Positions 52,572 through 63,750 of a stretch of DNA of 64,000 nucleotides are shown in pieces (position 1 is the first letter of the stretch; every line of letters starts with the position of its first letter). The stretch lies in the NCBI GenBank assembly GCA_946902985.2, contig OX336388.2:296152526-296216525 (forward strand), given 5' to 3'. The stretch is from Meconema thalassinum (taxonomy: Eukaryota; Arthropoda; Insecta; Orthoptera; Tettigoniidae). The notes beneath the pieces are model-generated. The model was not told where the DNA came from. It made no database searches and saw only the letters and a list, made by a program, of their open reading frames with translations. The position numbers and the translations under genes were made by a program.

Positions 52572-54176
52572 ATTTTTATCATTTTAAATGACCTTGTCGA
52601 CTTCGTCGTTACGCTGGGGTCTGGCGTTACGTTACGGTGACGGGACGAAATGTACACAGATGCACCGAGGTGTGTGACGTCATAGTACCGCTTGCTGCAT
52701 GTGTACCCCGACAATCTCTACTTCGTTAGTATAAGACAAAAATCCCCGATTCTTGGAAGTCACGGGTAATCTCGAGAACCACTGGCTGGATTTTGATGCG
52801 GTTTTCACCATTCTGTAAAGGATATCTCGAGGAAATATTCTGTAGAAAATAATATATGTATGATCAAAGGGAGCCAAGCAGTAACGATTTCAGTGAAAAA
52901 GTCGAAAAGAAGCTTGGCGTCCGTGCGCTTTTTAAGCTTACGCTGGGGGAAACCGTTGAACATATCAATATACTATGAGCGTAAGAATTGGTCAGCATGA
53001 AAAGTTCTACAAATAGTCCGCGAGAGCATATCTCTATCTTCAATACATCGCCCATTAACCGACAGCAGTGGCTACGCACGCTAAAGCGCGGCGTTAGGCC
53101 ATGGGGCCAAGCTCTCTGCTGACTCAGTAGACGCGTGGGTTCGAGCCCCACCGTCGGCCGTCCTTGAAATGGTTTTCCGTGGTTTCCCCCCATTTTCAAC
53201 ACCAGGCAAATGCTGGGACGGTACCTTCTGACAGGCCACGGCCGCTTCCTTCCACATCCTTGCCCAGTTTCATTCATCTTCATCAATTCCATCTCTCATC
53301 CTGACGCGCAGGTCGCCCACGGGCGTCGACTAGAAAGACCTGCACTGGGCCTCTCAGGAGGCCACACGACAAAAAGAAAATCGCCCACTATAAGTGTTTT
53401 TAGACTGGATGGAGCGTGCTTGACCTTCTTTGTCCTTGGTTTGGACTTGCCGTTCGCGAGTAATTTGAAACAAGATAACTATTATGCAGATAATTTTCTA
53501 ACATGTCAAGAGTCTTTGGCTTCGAGCGAAGCCCTTCTAGCATTTTCCAGCATTTGTAGCATTTAAAATGATACAAAGTCTAGTCCTTCAGACTGTCACT
53601 TTTTTTTTTTCACAAAGGAGCTGATGACCAAGTCGTCCCTAGACCCTAAACATGGATCAACAACAAGCACGTGAGCTATGGCATTGTACTGCACCAAAAT
53701 ATTTGGAATTTCCCCTATTTTTTTACAGATTGTCCCGACTAACCTAAGCCGAAAATTGTCACGCGAGGACTGGCGCCATGGGTAAATCTGACCCGACCGT
53801 AAATAATATGGAAATATCTTGAGTGTTCAAAAAGCTATGGACATGTTACTTTTGCAGGCTAGGAAGGAAGGTACAGTAAACGACAGGAAATGAGGGCTGA
53901 CCAAAACGAAAATATAGAGCTTTATTAAAGATCCGGGTCAAAAATACCCAAGCGCCAGTCCTAGCGGGTTAAAACAGTAGGTTTTCTTTCGACTAGATTC
54001 ACTAAAATTGTTACTGCTCAGCTTCCTTTGGTCATAAATAAATTATATTTTACAGAAACCTTCCCCGAGAAATCCTTGATAGAATGGTGAAAACCGCATC
54101 GAAATCCATCCAGTGGTTCTCGAGATTACCCTGAACATCCAAGATTCGGGGACTTTGTTTTATACTAAGTAGAGAT
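52572..54176. mobile_element. S/R composite with SINE N
   Basis: R pieces lie at 52572-52690 (TGACGTCA at 52675-52682) and 53495-53602, with an S end and arm (about 52725-53490) between them. A second S end in inverted orientation (53985-54176) closes the region. Together they look like S inserted into R, followed by rearrangement. Confidence 0.55.
53055..53379 (+). mobile_element. SINE N
   Basis: Duplication ATCGCCCA (53047-53054 and 53380-53387) inside S sequence; the homologous arm at about 38250 shows the empty site. Head with GTGGGTTCGAGCCCCAC (box B, 53136-53152) and the central domain shared with SINEs E and M (53168-53260). Confidence 0.85.
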
Positions 54177-54690
54177 GGGTTGGTTGGTTTCTCAGTTTAG
54201 GGGCTGCGACAACGCGGTCATTTAGCTCCGTGTACTTTCGGTGTGCGTAGTAACTGTCTGATAACCGGCGTTTTTGATGGCTGTATTAGTGTGTGCTATA
54301 TGTAATTCAGGTAAGGACTGCAGACGAACAGTTTCAAGTAGTTCCTACTCTTTTTTTACAAAATGTTACCGTCAATGACACCTACCTGTGAACTTGGCTA
54401 CTAGATGCCACCGCAACTGGCACCTTGCAGCGAACGTTGCAACTTAATAGAGCTCTAATCAATTATAACCTACAAATTTAGCTTCACACAATTGTAGTTA
54501 ACTTAGTGGAAGGTTCTTTTTCATACCATAAATCTATCTAGACATGCGCCCGCCGGCTTTACTTCCCCTCCGAAGGAAGACATTCTCAGGTATTTTAACG
54601 CTCTTAAAAATCCGTCGACTTCGGCCGGGTTTGAACCCGCTATCTTGGGCACAGCAGTTCAGCATGCTACCAACTACGCCAACGAAGCCG
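54177..54690 (-). mobile_element. SINE A, copy A7
   Basis: Nearly full length, reverse orientation. It abuts the right end of the S sequence at 54176. Confidence 0.88.
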
Positions 54691-55084
54691 TTTTCTATAG
54701 AGCGCCAAGCGTCAGACAAAGACTTTCATAAATGACTTCCTAATACCTAAATCTATGTGAACAGATTCCGTTTCTGTAGAAATGCTTTCCTTGCCTGTGC
54801 TAACGTACTTTTTATATCCGCTTTGCTTCGTCCATCACTGGTTATTTTGCTTCCTAGACTGGCACCAAAACAAGGAATGTGTTAGAAATAATTCCTCTGC
54901 GTTTGTACGAGAATTACGAGCAACATTTGTGTGGAGATATCCCACTCCTGGTTTGGACAGCCCTGCCTGAAACAATAGAAGCATTTACTGCGAACTGTAC
55001 AAGCATCAGCGTGGGCGACTAGACGTGTGGCGTAATGGCGCCGAGTCGCGACTCGTGTTGTGGCTAGCAAGACAATCCAGAGGC
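54691..55084. other. No recognised element
   Basis: No frame or repeat supported. Contains 'ggcgccgagtcgcgactcg', a local palindrome. Confidence 0.4.
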
Positions 55085-56410
55085 TGACTGGTTTCTCTAT
55101 ATAACAGTAGTTCCGTGAAAAACTATACAGCCTATTTTCATATATGCTACTTATTTTAATTGCCTCTATCAACATACAACATTTCAGTTTGATTGCTGTA
55201 ATAGATTAATAGATATTGAGAACCGTCTAGATATTTCGGATGGTCGCAATGTTGGATTTTATATATATGTAGGCCATAGAGTTATGTACTATTAGATGAG
55301 GATTATTGTGTAGGTTCATTATTCAACCGTTTACTTCGATCGCATAATTCGAACACAAGAAATAAATACTTAATTTTAAAATTTCGCACAAACGCCATGT
55401 TGTGGTTATGAAAACAATTGAACTAAATTAGATTCCAGTGCATTGCAATGTGTATAATCATTTACTGTACCATGCTTCACTGCGTTTGGATGGTCGATGT
55501 AAATGTTTCAAATTCGCTTGGCCGCCATGTTCGTTCTGCAGTTAGCAGGTTTTTGTCCGTTTCATAGATGAACTTTTAGTAAACTTAGTGCCCTTTATCA
55601 TCGTACAAAACTTCAGCGTTATAGTTTCGGAGATATAGAATGCCGGTGAAATATTTCGCGCAGCCACCATCTTGAGGTTATGTAAACAACTGAACTAACT
55701 TAATTGGTTCCCTAGTATAGGGGCTGCGACAACGCGGTCATGTAGCCCCCTGTACTTTGGGTTTGTGTAGAATCTGTCTGATAACCGATGTTAATTGTGA
55801 TGGCTGTATTAGTGTGTGTTATCTGTGATTCAGATAGAAGGACTGCAGACGATTAGTCTTTTTTAACTAGTTCCCACTTTTGCTACCAAATGCTACCGTC
55901 CACGAGACCTAGCTGTGGACGTGGCTACTAAATGTCATAGCAGTTAGCACCTGGTGGTGAACGTTGGAACTAATACAGCATGCAACCAACTACGCCACCG
56001 AAGTCGTCTGAAAGCAATGCATTACAATAAAAATTATTATGCTGTACTGCGTTCGGATGGTTAAATCGCGAGAATATTCTATTTAAATGTTTCAACTTTG
56101 CTTGGCCGCCATGTAAGTTTTGTAGTTAACAGGTTTTTGGAAGTCTCAACGGTGAACTTGTAGTGGTGCCCTTTATCACCGTACAAAATTTCAAGGTGAT
56201 ATCCGTAATAATTTCGGAGATATAGAATGCCGATAATAACATTTGAAGGGCACGGTCGGCGTCGGCCAAAATGGAGCTATGTACTTACCGAGTTTCATTG
56301 AAATCGCTCCACTCGTTTAGATGTTATTATGGGGACACACAGACACACACACGGAGAAAAGAGGGTTTCATAAGCCAATATTTTCATAAATGAACATTGG
56401 CTAAAAAGAA
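55085..56410 (-). mobile_element. Element L, copy 3, with internal duplication and SINE A8
   Basis: Matches L2 with the block from 'gaggttatg' through 'agaatgccg' present twice (about 55385-55668 and 55670-56235). SINE A8 is inserted in the second block. The end 'cacacacacggagaaaagag' to 56405 corresponds to the GT-rich end of copy 1. Confidence 0.6.
55701..56009 (-). mobile_element. SINE A, copy A8 (internal deletion)
   Basis: Tail and body to 'gaacgttggaac', then directly to the end of the head 'caactacgccaccgaag'. Confidence 0.8.
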
Positions 56411-56429
56411 GGAAGATTGTAGATTAAGG

Positions 56430-56586
56430 TGACTGTTTATGTCGCGATCATGACTCACGGGAACTCCTTTTTACGTGGAATCCGAACCACAGTACATGGC
56501 ATTTCACTTAGAAAATCTCACATGCATCGAACCCGGTCCGCCTTGGTGAGAGGCCGACAGCTTGACCGCTGACCCACCACGCCTCC
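56430..56586 (-). mobile_element. SINE P (tRNA-like head fragment)
   Basis: The minus strand reads GGCGTGGTGGGTCAGCGG (box A region) and CCGGGTTCGATGC (box B), then 'tgagattttctaagtg'. No further copy in the window. Confidence 0.6.
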
Positions 56587-56809
56587 CAAGAACAGAATAA
56601 TCAGATATCTTCGTTTTCAGTCATTCTGTGACGATCGAGGCAATATCTCAATTTTTTTTATCGGTCCATGTGGCTATTTGTGGCAAGGAAAGTCTAAGTT
56701 AAGTACCAGTCCAATACACTCCACAAGTCTGCGAAGTATCTGTTTTAATGCGGAAGTTCCGCTACTCATTTCAAGTACATCGCCATCTCGACGTCATATT
56801 CTAAGAGCT

Positions 56810-57665
56810 CTCATAATAGTACATTATGCAATAATTATAATAGCAATAATTAAGACACGAGTATGTTTATAAAACGCGAGTAGCGAGTTTTATAATTTCC
56901 ATACCAGTGTCTTAATTACCATTATAGGCGAGTTGCATACGACTGTTTATGTTCGACGATAATTATACATTTATTATATGTTTTAACATGAATATTCATA
57001 AATATATGTGGGATTCAGTTACTTCAGTTAGTGAACAGAGCGCGCTGGGTGGTTTGCTGACTGAACAGAGCGCATGCGTGGGTCAAAGAATTTCGAAAGC
57101 AGAGACCATTTACTTTGCTTGGCAATGCTATTGTTTACAGCCTGCATGATGTCTAGTGCCGATCAGAACTAGCATTCACTAATATTGTCACCGAAGTCAT
57201 TTGAAAGCAATGCGCTGTGTAGAAATTGCTGTTGGGGTTATTAAGGTACAGTGCTATTTCTTGCCTCATATTCGCCATTTTATTTACGCGAACATATGGT
57301 ACGGTGTACTTCCATGTCGGTAATTTATATAGAAGGATGCTGTGTTGCTAACTTCTGGACGTAGATTCATAAATTTCTTGAATATGTCATAGTATTTTCT
57401 TGTTACCGTAAAGGTTCGTGCTGAATTTGTCTTTGTGTTTGGGGTTGTAACTACAATGGTTGATCCAATTTGAACTTTCAAATCATGTAATTCATGTTCG
57501 ACATGTTGGATTTTGAGCGCATGGGCGAAGCTATCCTTATCTAAATGGTCAATGAATGAGCTCTGATTGGCTGGAGAAACTGTCTCATAATGAAAAACAG
57601 TACTATAACGACCATCATTATGATACAGCTTTCTGACGTATAATATTTACATTTCGACATCGTCG
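56810..57665 (+). mobile_element. Element T, copy 2
   Basis: Opposite orientation to T1. Contains a tyrosine-recombinase-like remnant on the minus strand (57284-57540). Borders are approximate. Confidence 0.5.
57284..57540 (-). pseudogene. Possible tyrosine-recombinase-like (Crypton-type) fragment
   Basis: The minus strand reads VQIGSTIVVTTPNTKTNSAR, then TFTVTRKYYDIFKKFMNLRP and ASFYINYRHG before TAA. This resembles a segment of insect proteins with a phage-integrase-like domain (an IPNTKT strand, then YxxxxKxxxLRP, then FFLxYxxG). The catalytic Arg/Tyr region is not present. Assignment is by pattern memory and uncertain. Confidence 0.35.
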
Positions 57666-57814
57666 AACATTAATAATTGTATCACATTCAGTAATCGGTC
57701 CTGCATGTTGATTAGGACCATAAAGCAGTTGGGGTAGTCTGAATGCGCAATGCAGCTCACCACGTAAGACCAACGAAAATACTCTTTAGGCTTATTTATT
57801 TATTTGTTAATTCA

Positions 57815-58317
57815 GGCGGCTTCGGTGGCGTAGAGGGTAGCATGGCTTCTGTGTCCAAGGTCACGGGTTCAAATCCGGCCGAAGTCGTTGGATTTTTAAG
57901 AGCGTTAAAATCCCTCAGTATGCCTTCCTTTCATAGGAGAAGTAAAGCCGGCGGTCCATGTCATAGATTTATGGCATGTAAACTAACTTTCCACTAAGTA
58001 GACTTGTGTGAAACAAAATTTGTAGGTTAGGTTTGATTAATGCTCGTAAGCCTAACGTTCGTCACCAGGTGCTGGTTGCGATGGCATCCAGTAGTACCTA
58101 AGTTCAAAGGTAGGTGTGGACGGTAGTATTTGGTAGCGAAAGTAGGAACTACTTGTAATTATCGGCTGCAGTCCTTACTTGAATTAAAACAGATAACACA
58201 CACTAATACAGCCATCACAATTAACACCGGTTATCAGACAGATTCTACACACACCCAAAGTACACGGGGCTACATGGCCGCGTTGTCGCAGTCCCTAAAC
58301 TAAGCAACCAACCAACC
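57815..58317 (+). mobile_element. SINE A, copy A9 (full length)
   Basis: 17-bp duplication ATTTATTTGTTAATTCA (57798-57814) against ATTTATTAATTAATTCA (58318-58334). Head boxes TGGCGTAGAGGG and CGGGTTCAAATCC. Confidence 0.92.
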
Positions 58318-58649
58318 ATTTATTAATTAATTCATTTAATAGACATCAGTTGGTCACACTTGCTCTTTCGTTCTGTTTGTGTAGTTTCTTTAGAAATGAC
58401 TTCTTGCAAGTGATTCAGTAACCAAAAGGTGTTCTGGTATACAGGCTGTTCCTTAAATTCCCATTGCACACTTTGAGGGTTTGAAGTGGGGACCAAGGCG
58501 GTTAAGTTTAGCATAGGGACTTGTGTCCGGAAACGTACCGTCTTCCCGCTACCCGCAAAAAAACTACTACAACACACGTTCAAATCTCCCGCAATTTCCG
58601 CGCCGCTGAATTGAGTACGTACGTCCGATATCCCCTACAGATTTGTTGA

Positions 58650-59065
58650 CGTCCACGAAATCTTACGGATGCCGCGTAGGCCTACTTGGTATTCTTTAAA
58701 GACGTACTGCATGAGTTCTTAGACGGTGTGCCTCTGCATGTGCGTCAAAACATGTGCTTTCAGCACGATGGAGCACCACCTCATTGTTCACCTGCGGTCC
58801 GAGATCATCTACACCACAGTAGATAGGTCATGACGGCCCGATTGCTTGGCCTACACGTTCATCCGACTTGACACCTGTGGGGTCATATGAAAACCTTGAG
58901 TTAGGAGATCTCTGTGGAATCCGAGGAAGACCTACTGGCGCGGGTTATGGCTGCAGTGGATGTTGGAGGACCAGGGATTGGTGGTCGTGTGTACCAGAAC
59001 ATGGTACGGAGATGGTCGTCACATCGAGCCCCACCTGTAATTGGACCCAGACGACAAACAGCAGG
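58650..59065 (+). pseudogene. Mariner-type DDE transposase remnant
   Basis: Reads FFKDVLHEFLDGVPLHVRQN, then the catalytic-domain hallmark FQHDGAPPH (about 58768-58794), and after frame changes HLWGHMKTL and SEEDLLARVMAAVDVGGPGI with VYQNMVRRW. That is the order in the DUF4817-associated mariner-like transposases of insects. The PDLTPxD part is degraded and at least two frame changes occur, so it is dead. The helix-turn-helix end of the same type of protein lies at 143-303. Confidence 0.8.
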
Positions 59066-59103
59066 AGTCGGACAGAGCGCCGAATATGCGGCAGCTGTGA
59101 ACA

Positions 59104-59126
59104 TGTTTTTTTTTTTTTTTTTTTTT
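59104..59126 (+). repeat. Poly-T run
   Basis: About 22 T; could be an inverted A tail of a retroelement. Confidence 0.85.
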
Positions 59127-59129
59127 GCG

Positions 59130-59684
59130 GCTAGCTACGTAATTGCGAAGCAAAGACAGAGCATTAATATTATCGTGAGAAATGTCTATTACTCATAGGC
59201 CTACTTCAGCATAAGGCTTGGTGATGTGGACAACAACTGGGTACCGCACAATGAGACTGTGGAACGATTGTCTCAAAAAATTAATGTCTTTAGCAAACTC
59301 AATGGTTTGGAGCAAGCGACAAAACGATTGTTATTTTTGTGTGGTTAACGTAAAGTAAGAAGTCTACGACTCTGGAAAACGGGGAACACTCTGGGAATTT
59401 TTAAATCCTGGAAAACTCAGGGAATTATCAGCGTATTTTACTTTTACAATGTCCATCCTTGAATAATTGGAAATTAAGTATTTCAATTTTGATGAGGGAA
59501 AAGTATATTCTGGTGATGATCGTTGTGGATGTATGTTCGTACTGACGTTAAATCAGTAAGCTCTCATTTCTCGCAAGATAGAGCACACTAATTATATGTG
59601 AAGGCTGTGTATTTGTAGGCTAAATGCGTAACTATGATTCTTCAGAGCGTTACTATTGACGAGCTACTTTCAATACTCGCAAGT
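59130..59684. other. No recognised element
   Basis: AT-rich; no frame or repeat supported. Confidence 0.4.
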
Positions 59685-59835
59685 ACAATAGTTTTTCTGG
59701 ATGAAAAAATTAGAAATTGGCAAAATATAGTAACATATTTTGTTGTTGTTATTTTTTCTTTTCAACTTTGCCGTGCTATCCTTTTTTATTCAAGCACTTT
59801 TTGAAATGCTCTTTAAGTACAAACTGCGGTTTATA
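59685..59835 (+). repeat. ~150-bp direct repeat, left copy
   Basis: 'agaaattggcaaaatatag', 'cttttcaactttg' and 'ctttaagtacaaa' recur in the same order at 61457-61605, on the other side of a LINE remnant. Confidence 0.8.
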
Positions 59836-60279
59836 TATTTACTAGCTGAAGTGCCCGTGCTTCGCTACGGGTCATAAATAAATTGAAATGTGAGGGTGAC
59901 AGTTAAACTAGGGGATAGGCGAGGTGCTGCGTGGAGGTACTGAAGAGTACGGATGGAACATTTTGTCCAACTACACCGCTCTTTGTTGACCGTGTTTTAT
60001 AGCCCAAATTTAGGTTTTACTCGCTAACCGTTGGAGATACACGGAAAGTGATAAGAACCTTTCGGATAGAAAATCAAATTTTAAACCCCATGAATGCCAT
60101 CAAAAGTTTGCTATTTCTTAGCGTTCTCTTTTTATTTAAATTGGAAATAATGAAAGTTTGAAGCCAAAGGGTGTAGTGACGTCACTAAAATGATCGCCAT
60201 CTTTAAATAGTGCAAAGTATCGAAATCAAAAGAAGCCTATATGTTAACCAGGTACACTGTGTATTTATTATTATTATTT

Positions 60280-61440
60280 CCGATTATTTCCCTTCAGGAG
60301 AGCGTGTGAGGTTGATCCAATTACGGCTTTACTTCCTTTTCCTCTCTTCTTTTCTTCCCAAAACCTCTTCATTAGTTCACTGTGCTTTTTCTTCCTTTCC
60401 TCTGTCCATTTTTTCCTGATGTGTCCTTCCTTGAGACTTGTATAATTTTCGCGTTATTTCTAAATTGTTCTCTGTCCTTAATGTCGTCTTCAGAGATTTT
60501 AAGTAATTCCATGTCTTCATGTACTTCTTTTATTCAACTAGTCTTTAATATACTTGCATTCACGATATTGAAAATCTTCTTAGTGAGTCTGTTCTCATCC
60601 ATCCTAAATGTGTGTCCATAGAAGTGCAGACGTATCTTCCTAAATTTATCTCAAATGGTGTCTGTATTTTCATAAAGTTCCTTTGTTGGTCTCCTGATCC
60701 AAATTCCATCGCGGAAAACAGCGCCATGGATTTTCCTAAGAATTTTTCATTCCTGTTTCTCAATATCATCAATTTTCGTCATTCCTCTAATGACTATGGT
60801 TTCTGCCGCGTACAAGGCTTCAGGCGTGTTGTAATGGCACAGTTTTGCATTATGAGATACTGATCTTTTGTTGTAATGATTCCATGTCAGCTTGTATGCC
60901 TTCTGCAGTTTTACTATTCTATCTGCATTAGAAATTGTGTTCAATCCTGTGGGTTGGATGGCTTCTCCTAAATATTTGAAGTGAGTGGCTTGCAAGAGTT
61001 TCCAATATTGCGTTCGCAAGGCGATGTTACCTGTTGATTTGTGTTTCTTCATAGGAAATATCAAGTCCCGTTTTACTGAAGATTTCGTGTAGTTTGTCTA
61101 GCGCTAATATGGCTTCATCCTTGTTGTTTGTTAAGATGGCCAGATCATCTGCAAAGGCCAAGCATTCCCTTTCTCCTTTCCAATTTGGATACCTTTCACA
61201 TGCCTTTCCCATTGTCTGATGATTTTGTCCAGTACGATGTTGAACAAGAGTGGTGATATACCATCTCCTTGCCGGACTCCGGTATGAATTGCAAAAGAGT
61301 TTGAGATTTCTCCCATGAATTTCACTTTTGAGGTAGTTCCCAATAATGTTTCCTGGATGATGACCCTGGTCTTCCTGTCAACTCCTAATTCTTCTAGACT
61401 GCAAGCCTTTTTGAAATCCACAAATGTGACTGTAGTATTT
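60280..61440 (-). pseudogene. LINE reverse transcriptase remnant
   Basis: Minus strand, from 61421: FKKACSLEELGVDRKTRVII, then TGVRQGDGISPLLFNIVLDK (motif B), CLAFADDLAIL (catalytic FADD, about 61140-61175), then thumb ATHFKYLGEAIQPTGLN and the C-terminal FEINLGRYVCTSMDTHLGWM. Three frame changes (about 61140-61210, 61030-61065 and 60750-60770) break it. The N-terminus is missing, so it is 5'-truncated at about 61440. It lies between the 150-bp direct repeats. Confidence 0.85.
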
Positions 61441-61456
61441 GTATATTTTGTGTAAC

Positions 61457-61605
61457 TATGATTTTGAGTTTTTCTGGATAGAACATTTAGAAATTGGCAA
61501 AATATAGAAAAATAGTATATATATATATTTGTCTTTTCAACTTTGTCATGCTAACTTTTATTGTTCAAGCATTTTTTAAAATACTCTTAAGTACAAAAAT
61601 GTTTT
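61457..61605 (+). repeat. ~150-bp direct repeat, right copy
   Basis: See 59685-59835. A short (TA)n run at about 61516-61530 is not in the left copy. Confidence 0.8.
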
Positions 61606-61640
61606 ATATCATCAATGTTTCTAGGTTTGTGCCTTGTCTT

Positions 61641-61713
61641 CTGTGGGGTTTTGCCTAGGACACCAAGCTGGCTCATCAGCGGGTTCTTGGTGTCCCCGCC
61701 CGGACCCCCACAG
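61641..61713. other. Compact GC-rich hairpin
   Basis: CTGTGGGG ... GGACACCAAG pairs with CTTGGTGTCC ... CCCCACAG: 8 and 10 perfect base pairs around an internal loop, with an 18-base terminal loop. It stands out from its AT-rich surroundings. Function unknown. Confidence 0.6.
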
Positions 61714-61719
61714 CGAACT

Positions 61720-63255
61720 GCGTGCTACCTCCCTTTTTATGAAGCGCGCCTGCGCCTCTTTACTGCGAGAACTAAAAGCTCAAGCAGCCATAACCTCCCT
61801 ATGAAGGCTTCCAAAAAGACGACACAAACCTTGAAGAAAACTTGCTGAGATATAATTCACTGGCCGTGAAAGCCAATATACCATCTTGTTTTATATATTT
61901 AATGATATGACCGCTATTGTTACTCAGGCAATTTTCTGATTTATCCTAGAAATATCAAGGGATTGTCAGGGATATCTGTTATTTGGTTTTGGTAGACATC
62001 CTGGAAGGTTATAGCCTACAATATCCACGATCAGCTACACTGTTCCACCGCTCAATCTTGAAGATGCATTAATGAGGATAAGATTCCGCACCAAAATTAT
62101 TCAGAATGAACTTAAGGTATTCATCAACCCTTCCATTAGTCATTTTCAAGAAAATTTTCGATTTTTTTTATTGTCTCATTCGATAGTATGTCCTCTCCAG
62201 AAATATATCGTTTATACTAGTTTTATTGTTGTTTACCTCATTTATATTCACTTTAATGTTCGGCATGCAGGCTTATCAGCAGCTGTCACTTTGACGCATA
62301 GGTGCAGCAGATAAAGCACACATTAATCTGGCTTTGAAACAGTCTACTCCAGAACTAAAACAATGTAGGAGATACTCACGGGGCGGTGAATGCAGAAGAT
62401 TGACCTAAAATCCAAAGAAAAGACAGTTTTTAGGAGTTGAAAAGTAAGACTCCTTACTCTAAATGTGTAGGCTACCTCAACTTTAAGTTACGATTTCTCT
62501 CACTTCATTTTTTTTTTCAATATTTGTCTTGACTTGGGCAGTTAAAATGTCCACTTAGAATGCAGATATTAGTTTCATTTAAAAACTAAAATATAGACAA
62601 ATAATGCAGCTATGTTGTAAAGCAGAATGAAGCTGTTAAATTGAAATTAGAGGTCCCCCCCCCACTATCATTTATTTTTTCAATCAAAATAACGTACATT
62701 GTAAAACAAAGCTAATATATTTGCCTGAATCAATGATACAAAAACGATTCTGCTATACAATATTCTGAGCATACAGCAGATCAATTTGCGACAACGATGA
62801 CTCAATTAAGTTGAAAAAAAAGCAAAGATATCGCGGCCTAAAAATGCACGTTATTTTTTAGATTAATCTTTGAAAAAAGACCCCCCAAATGTATTTAATT
62901 TTTCTTTTTTGGCAAAAATCCACTAGTTTATATTCCTGGAATCAGTGATATCAATTTCAATAAAAGATGATAACTTATATTGAAATGTCTTCGGTAGTGT
63001 CGATGAGTACCTTAATGATTTAACCCATGACTTGAATCTAACAAAAGGTGCCGTCCAATTGGTTGGGTCGAGACTGAAAGCCAGTATCCGGTGTTTCCTT
63101 TACTTGCTCATAGGACGAGAGGGAAGGAATCAATAACATGCTTTAAAGAAGAAAACTCGCTGTTTTTGCTGTTGTGATATTGAGCGTTTATTGAATTTCT
63201 TTAACGTCCAAATCGGTGGAGGTTATTTGACAGACTCGTCAAAACGTAGCCTCAA
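61720..63255. other. No recognised element
   Basis: AT-rich sequence with several homopolymer runs (C run at 62656, A runs). No coding frame, inverted ends or lettered repeat seen. Confidence 0.4.
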
Positions 63256-63259
63256 AGAT

Positions 63260-63750
63260 GGTTAGTTGGTTTCTCAGTGTAGGGGCAGCGACAACGCGGT
63301 CATGTAGCCCCGTGTACTTTGGGTGTGTGTAGAATCTGTCTGATAACCGGCGTTAATTGTGATGGCTGTATTAGTGGGGGTTATCTGTTTTAATTCAGGT
63401 AAGGACTGCAGTCTATCAATTTCAAGTAGTTCCTACTTTTGCTACCAAATGCTACCGTCAACGATGCCTAGCTGAGAACTTGGCTACTAGAAGTCACCGC
63501 ATCCAGCACCTGACGACGAACGTTGGAACTCATACAGCTTTAATCAAATCTAACCTAAAACTTTAGCTTCACTTAATTGTAGTTAGTGGGAGGTTCTTTT
63601 TCATGTCATAAATCTATTACTTCTCCTCCGAAGGAAGGCATACTGAGGGATTTTTTACGCTCTTGAAAATCCGACGACTTTGGTCGGGTTTGAACCCGCG
63701 ATCTTGGGCATAGACGCTCAGCATGCTACCTACTACGCCACCGAAGTCGG
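63260..63750 (-). mobile_element. SINE A, copy A10
   Basis: Nearly full-length reverse copy, tail GGTTAGTTGG-type at 63260 and head ending 'actacgccaccgaagtcgg'. Confidence 0.9.

Noticed and set aside
54782..54970. 62-codon frame with a hydrophobic start
   Set aside because: Short, no homology recognised, AT-rich surroundings; looks like chance.
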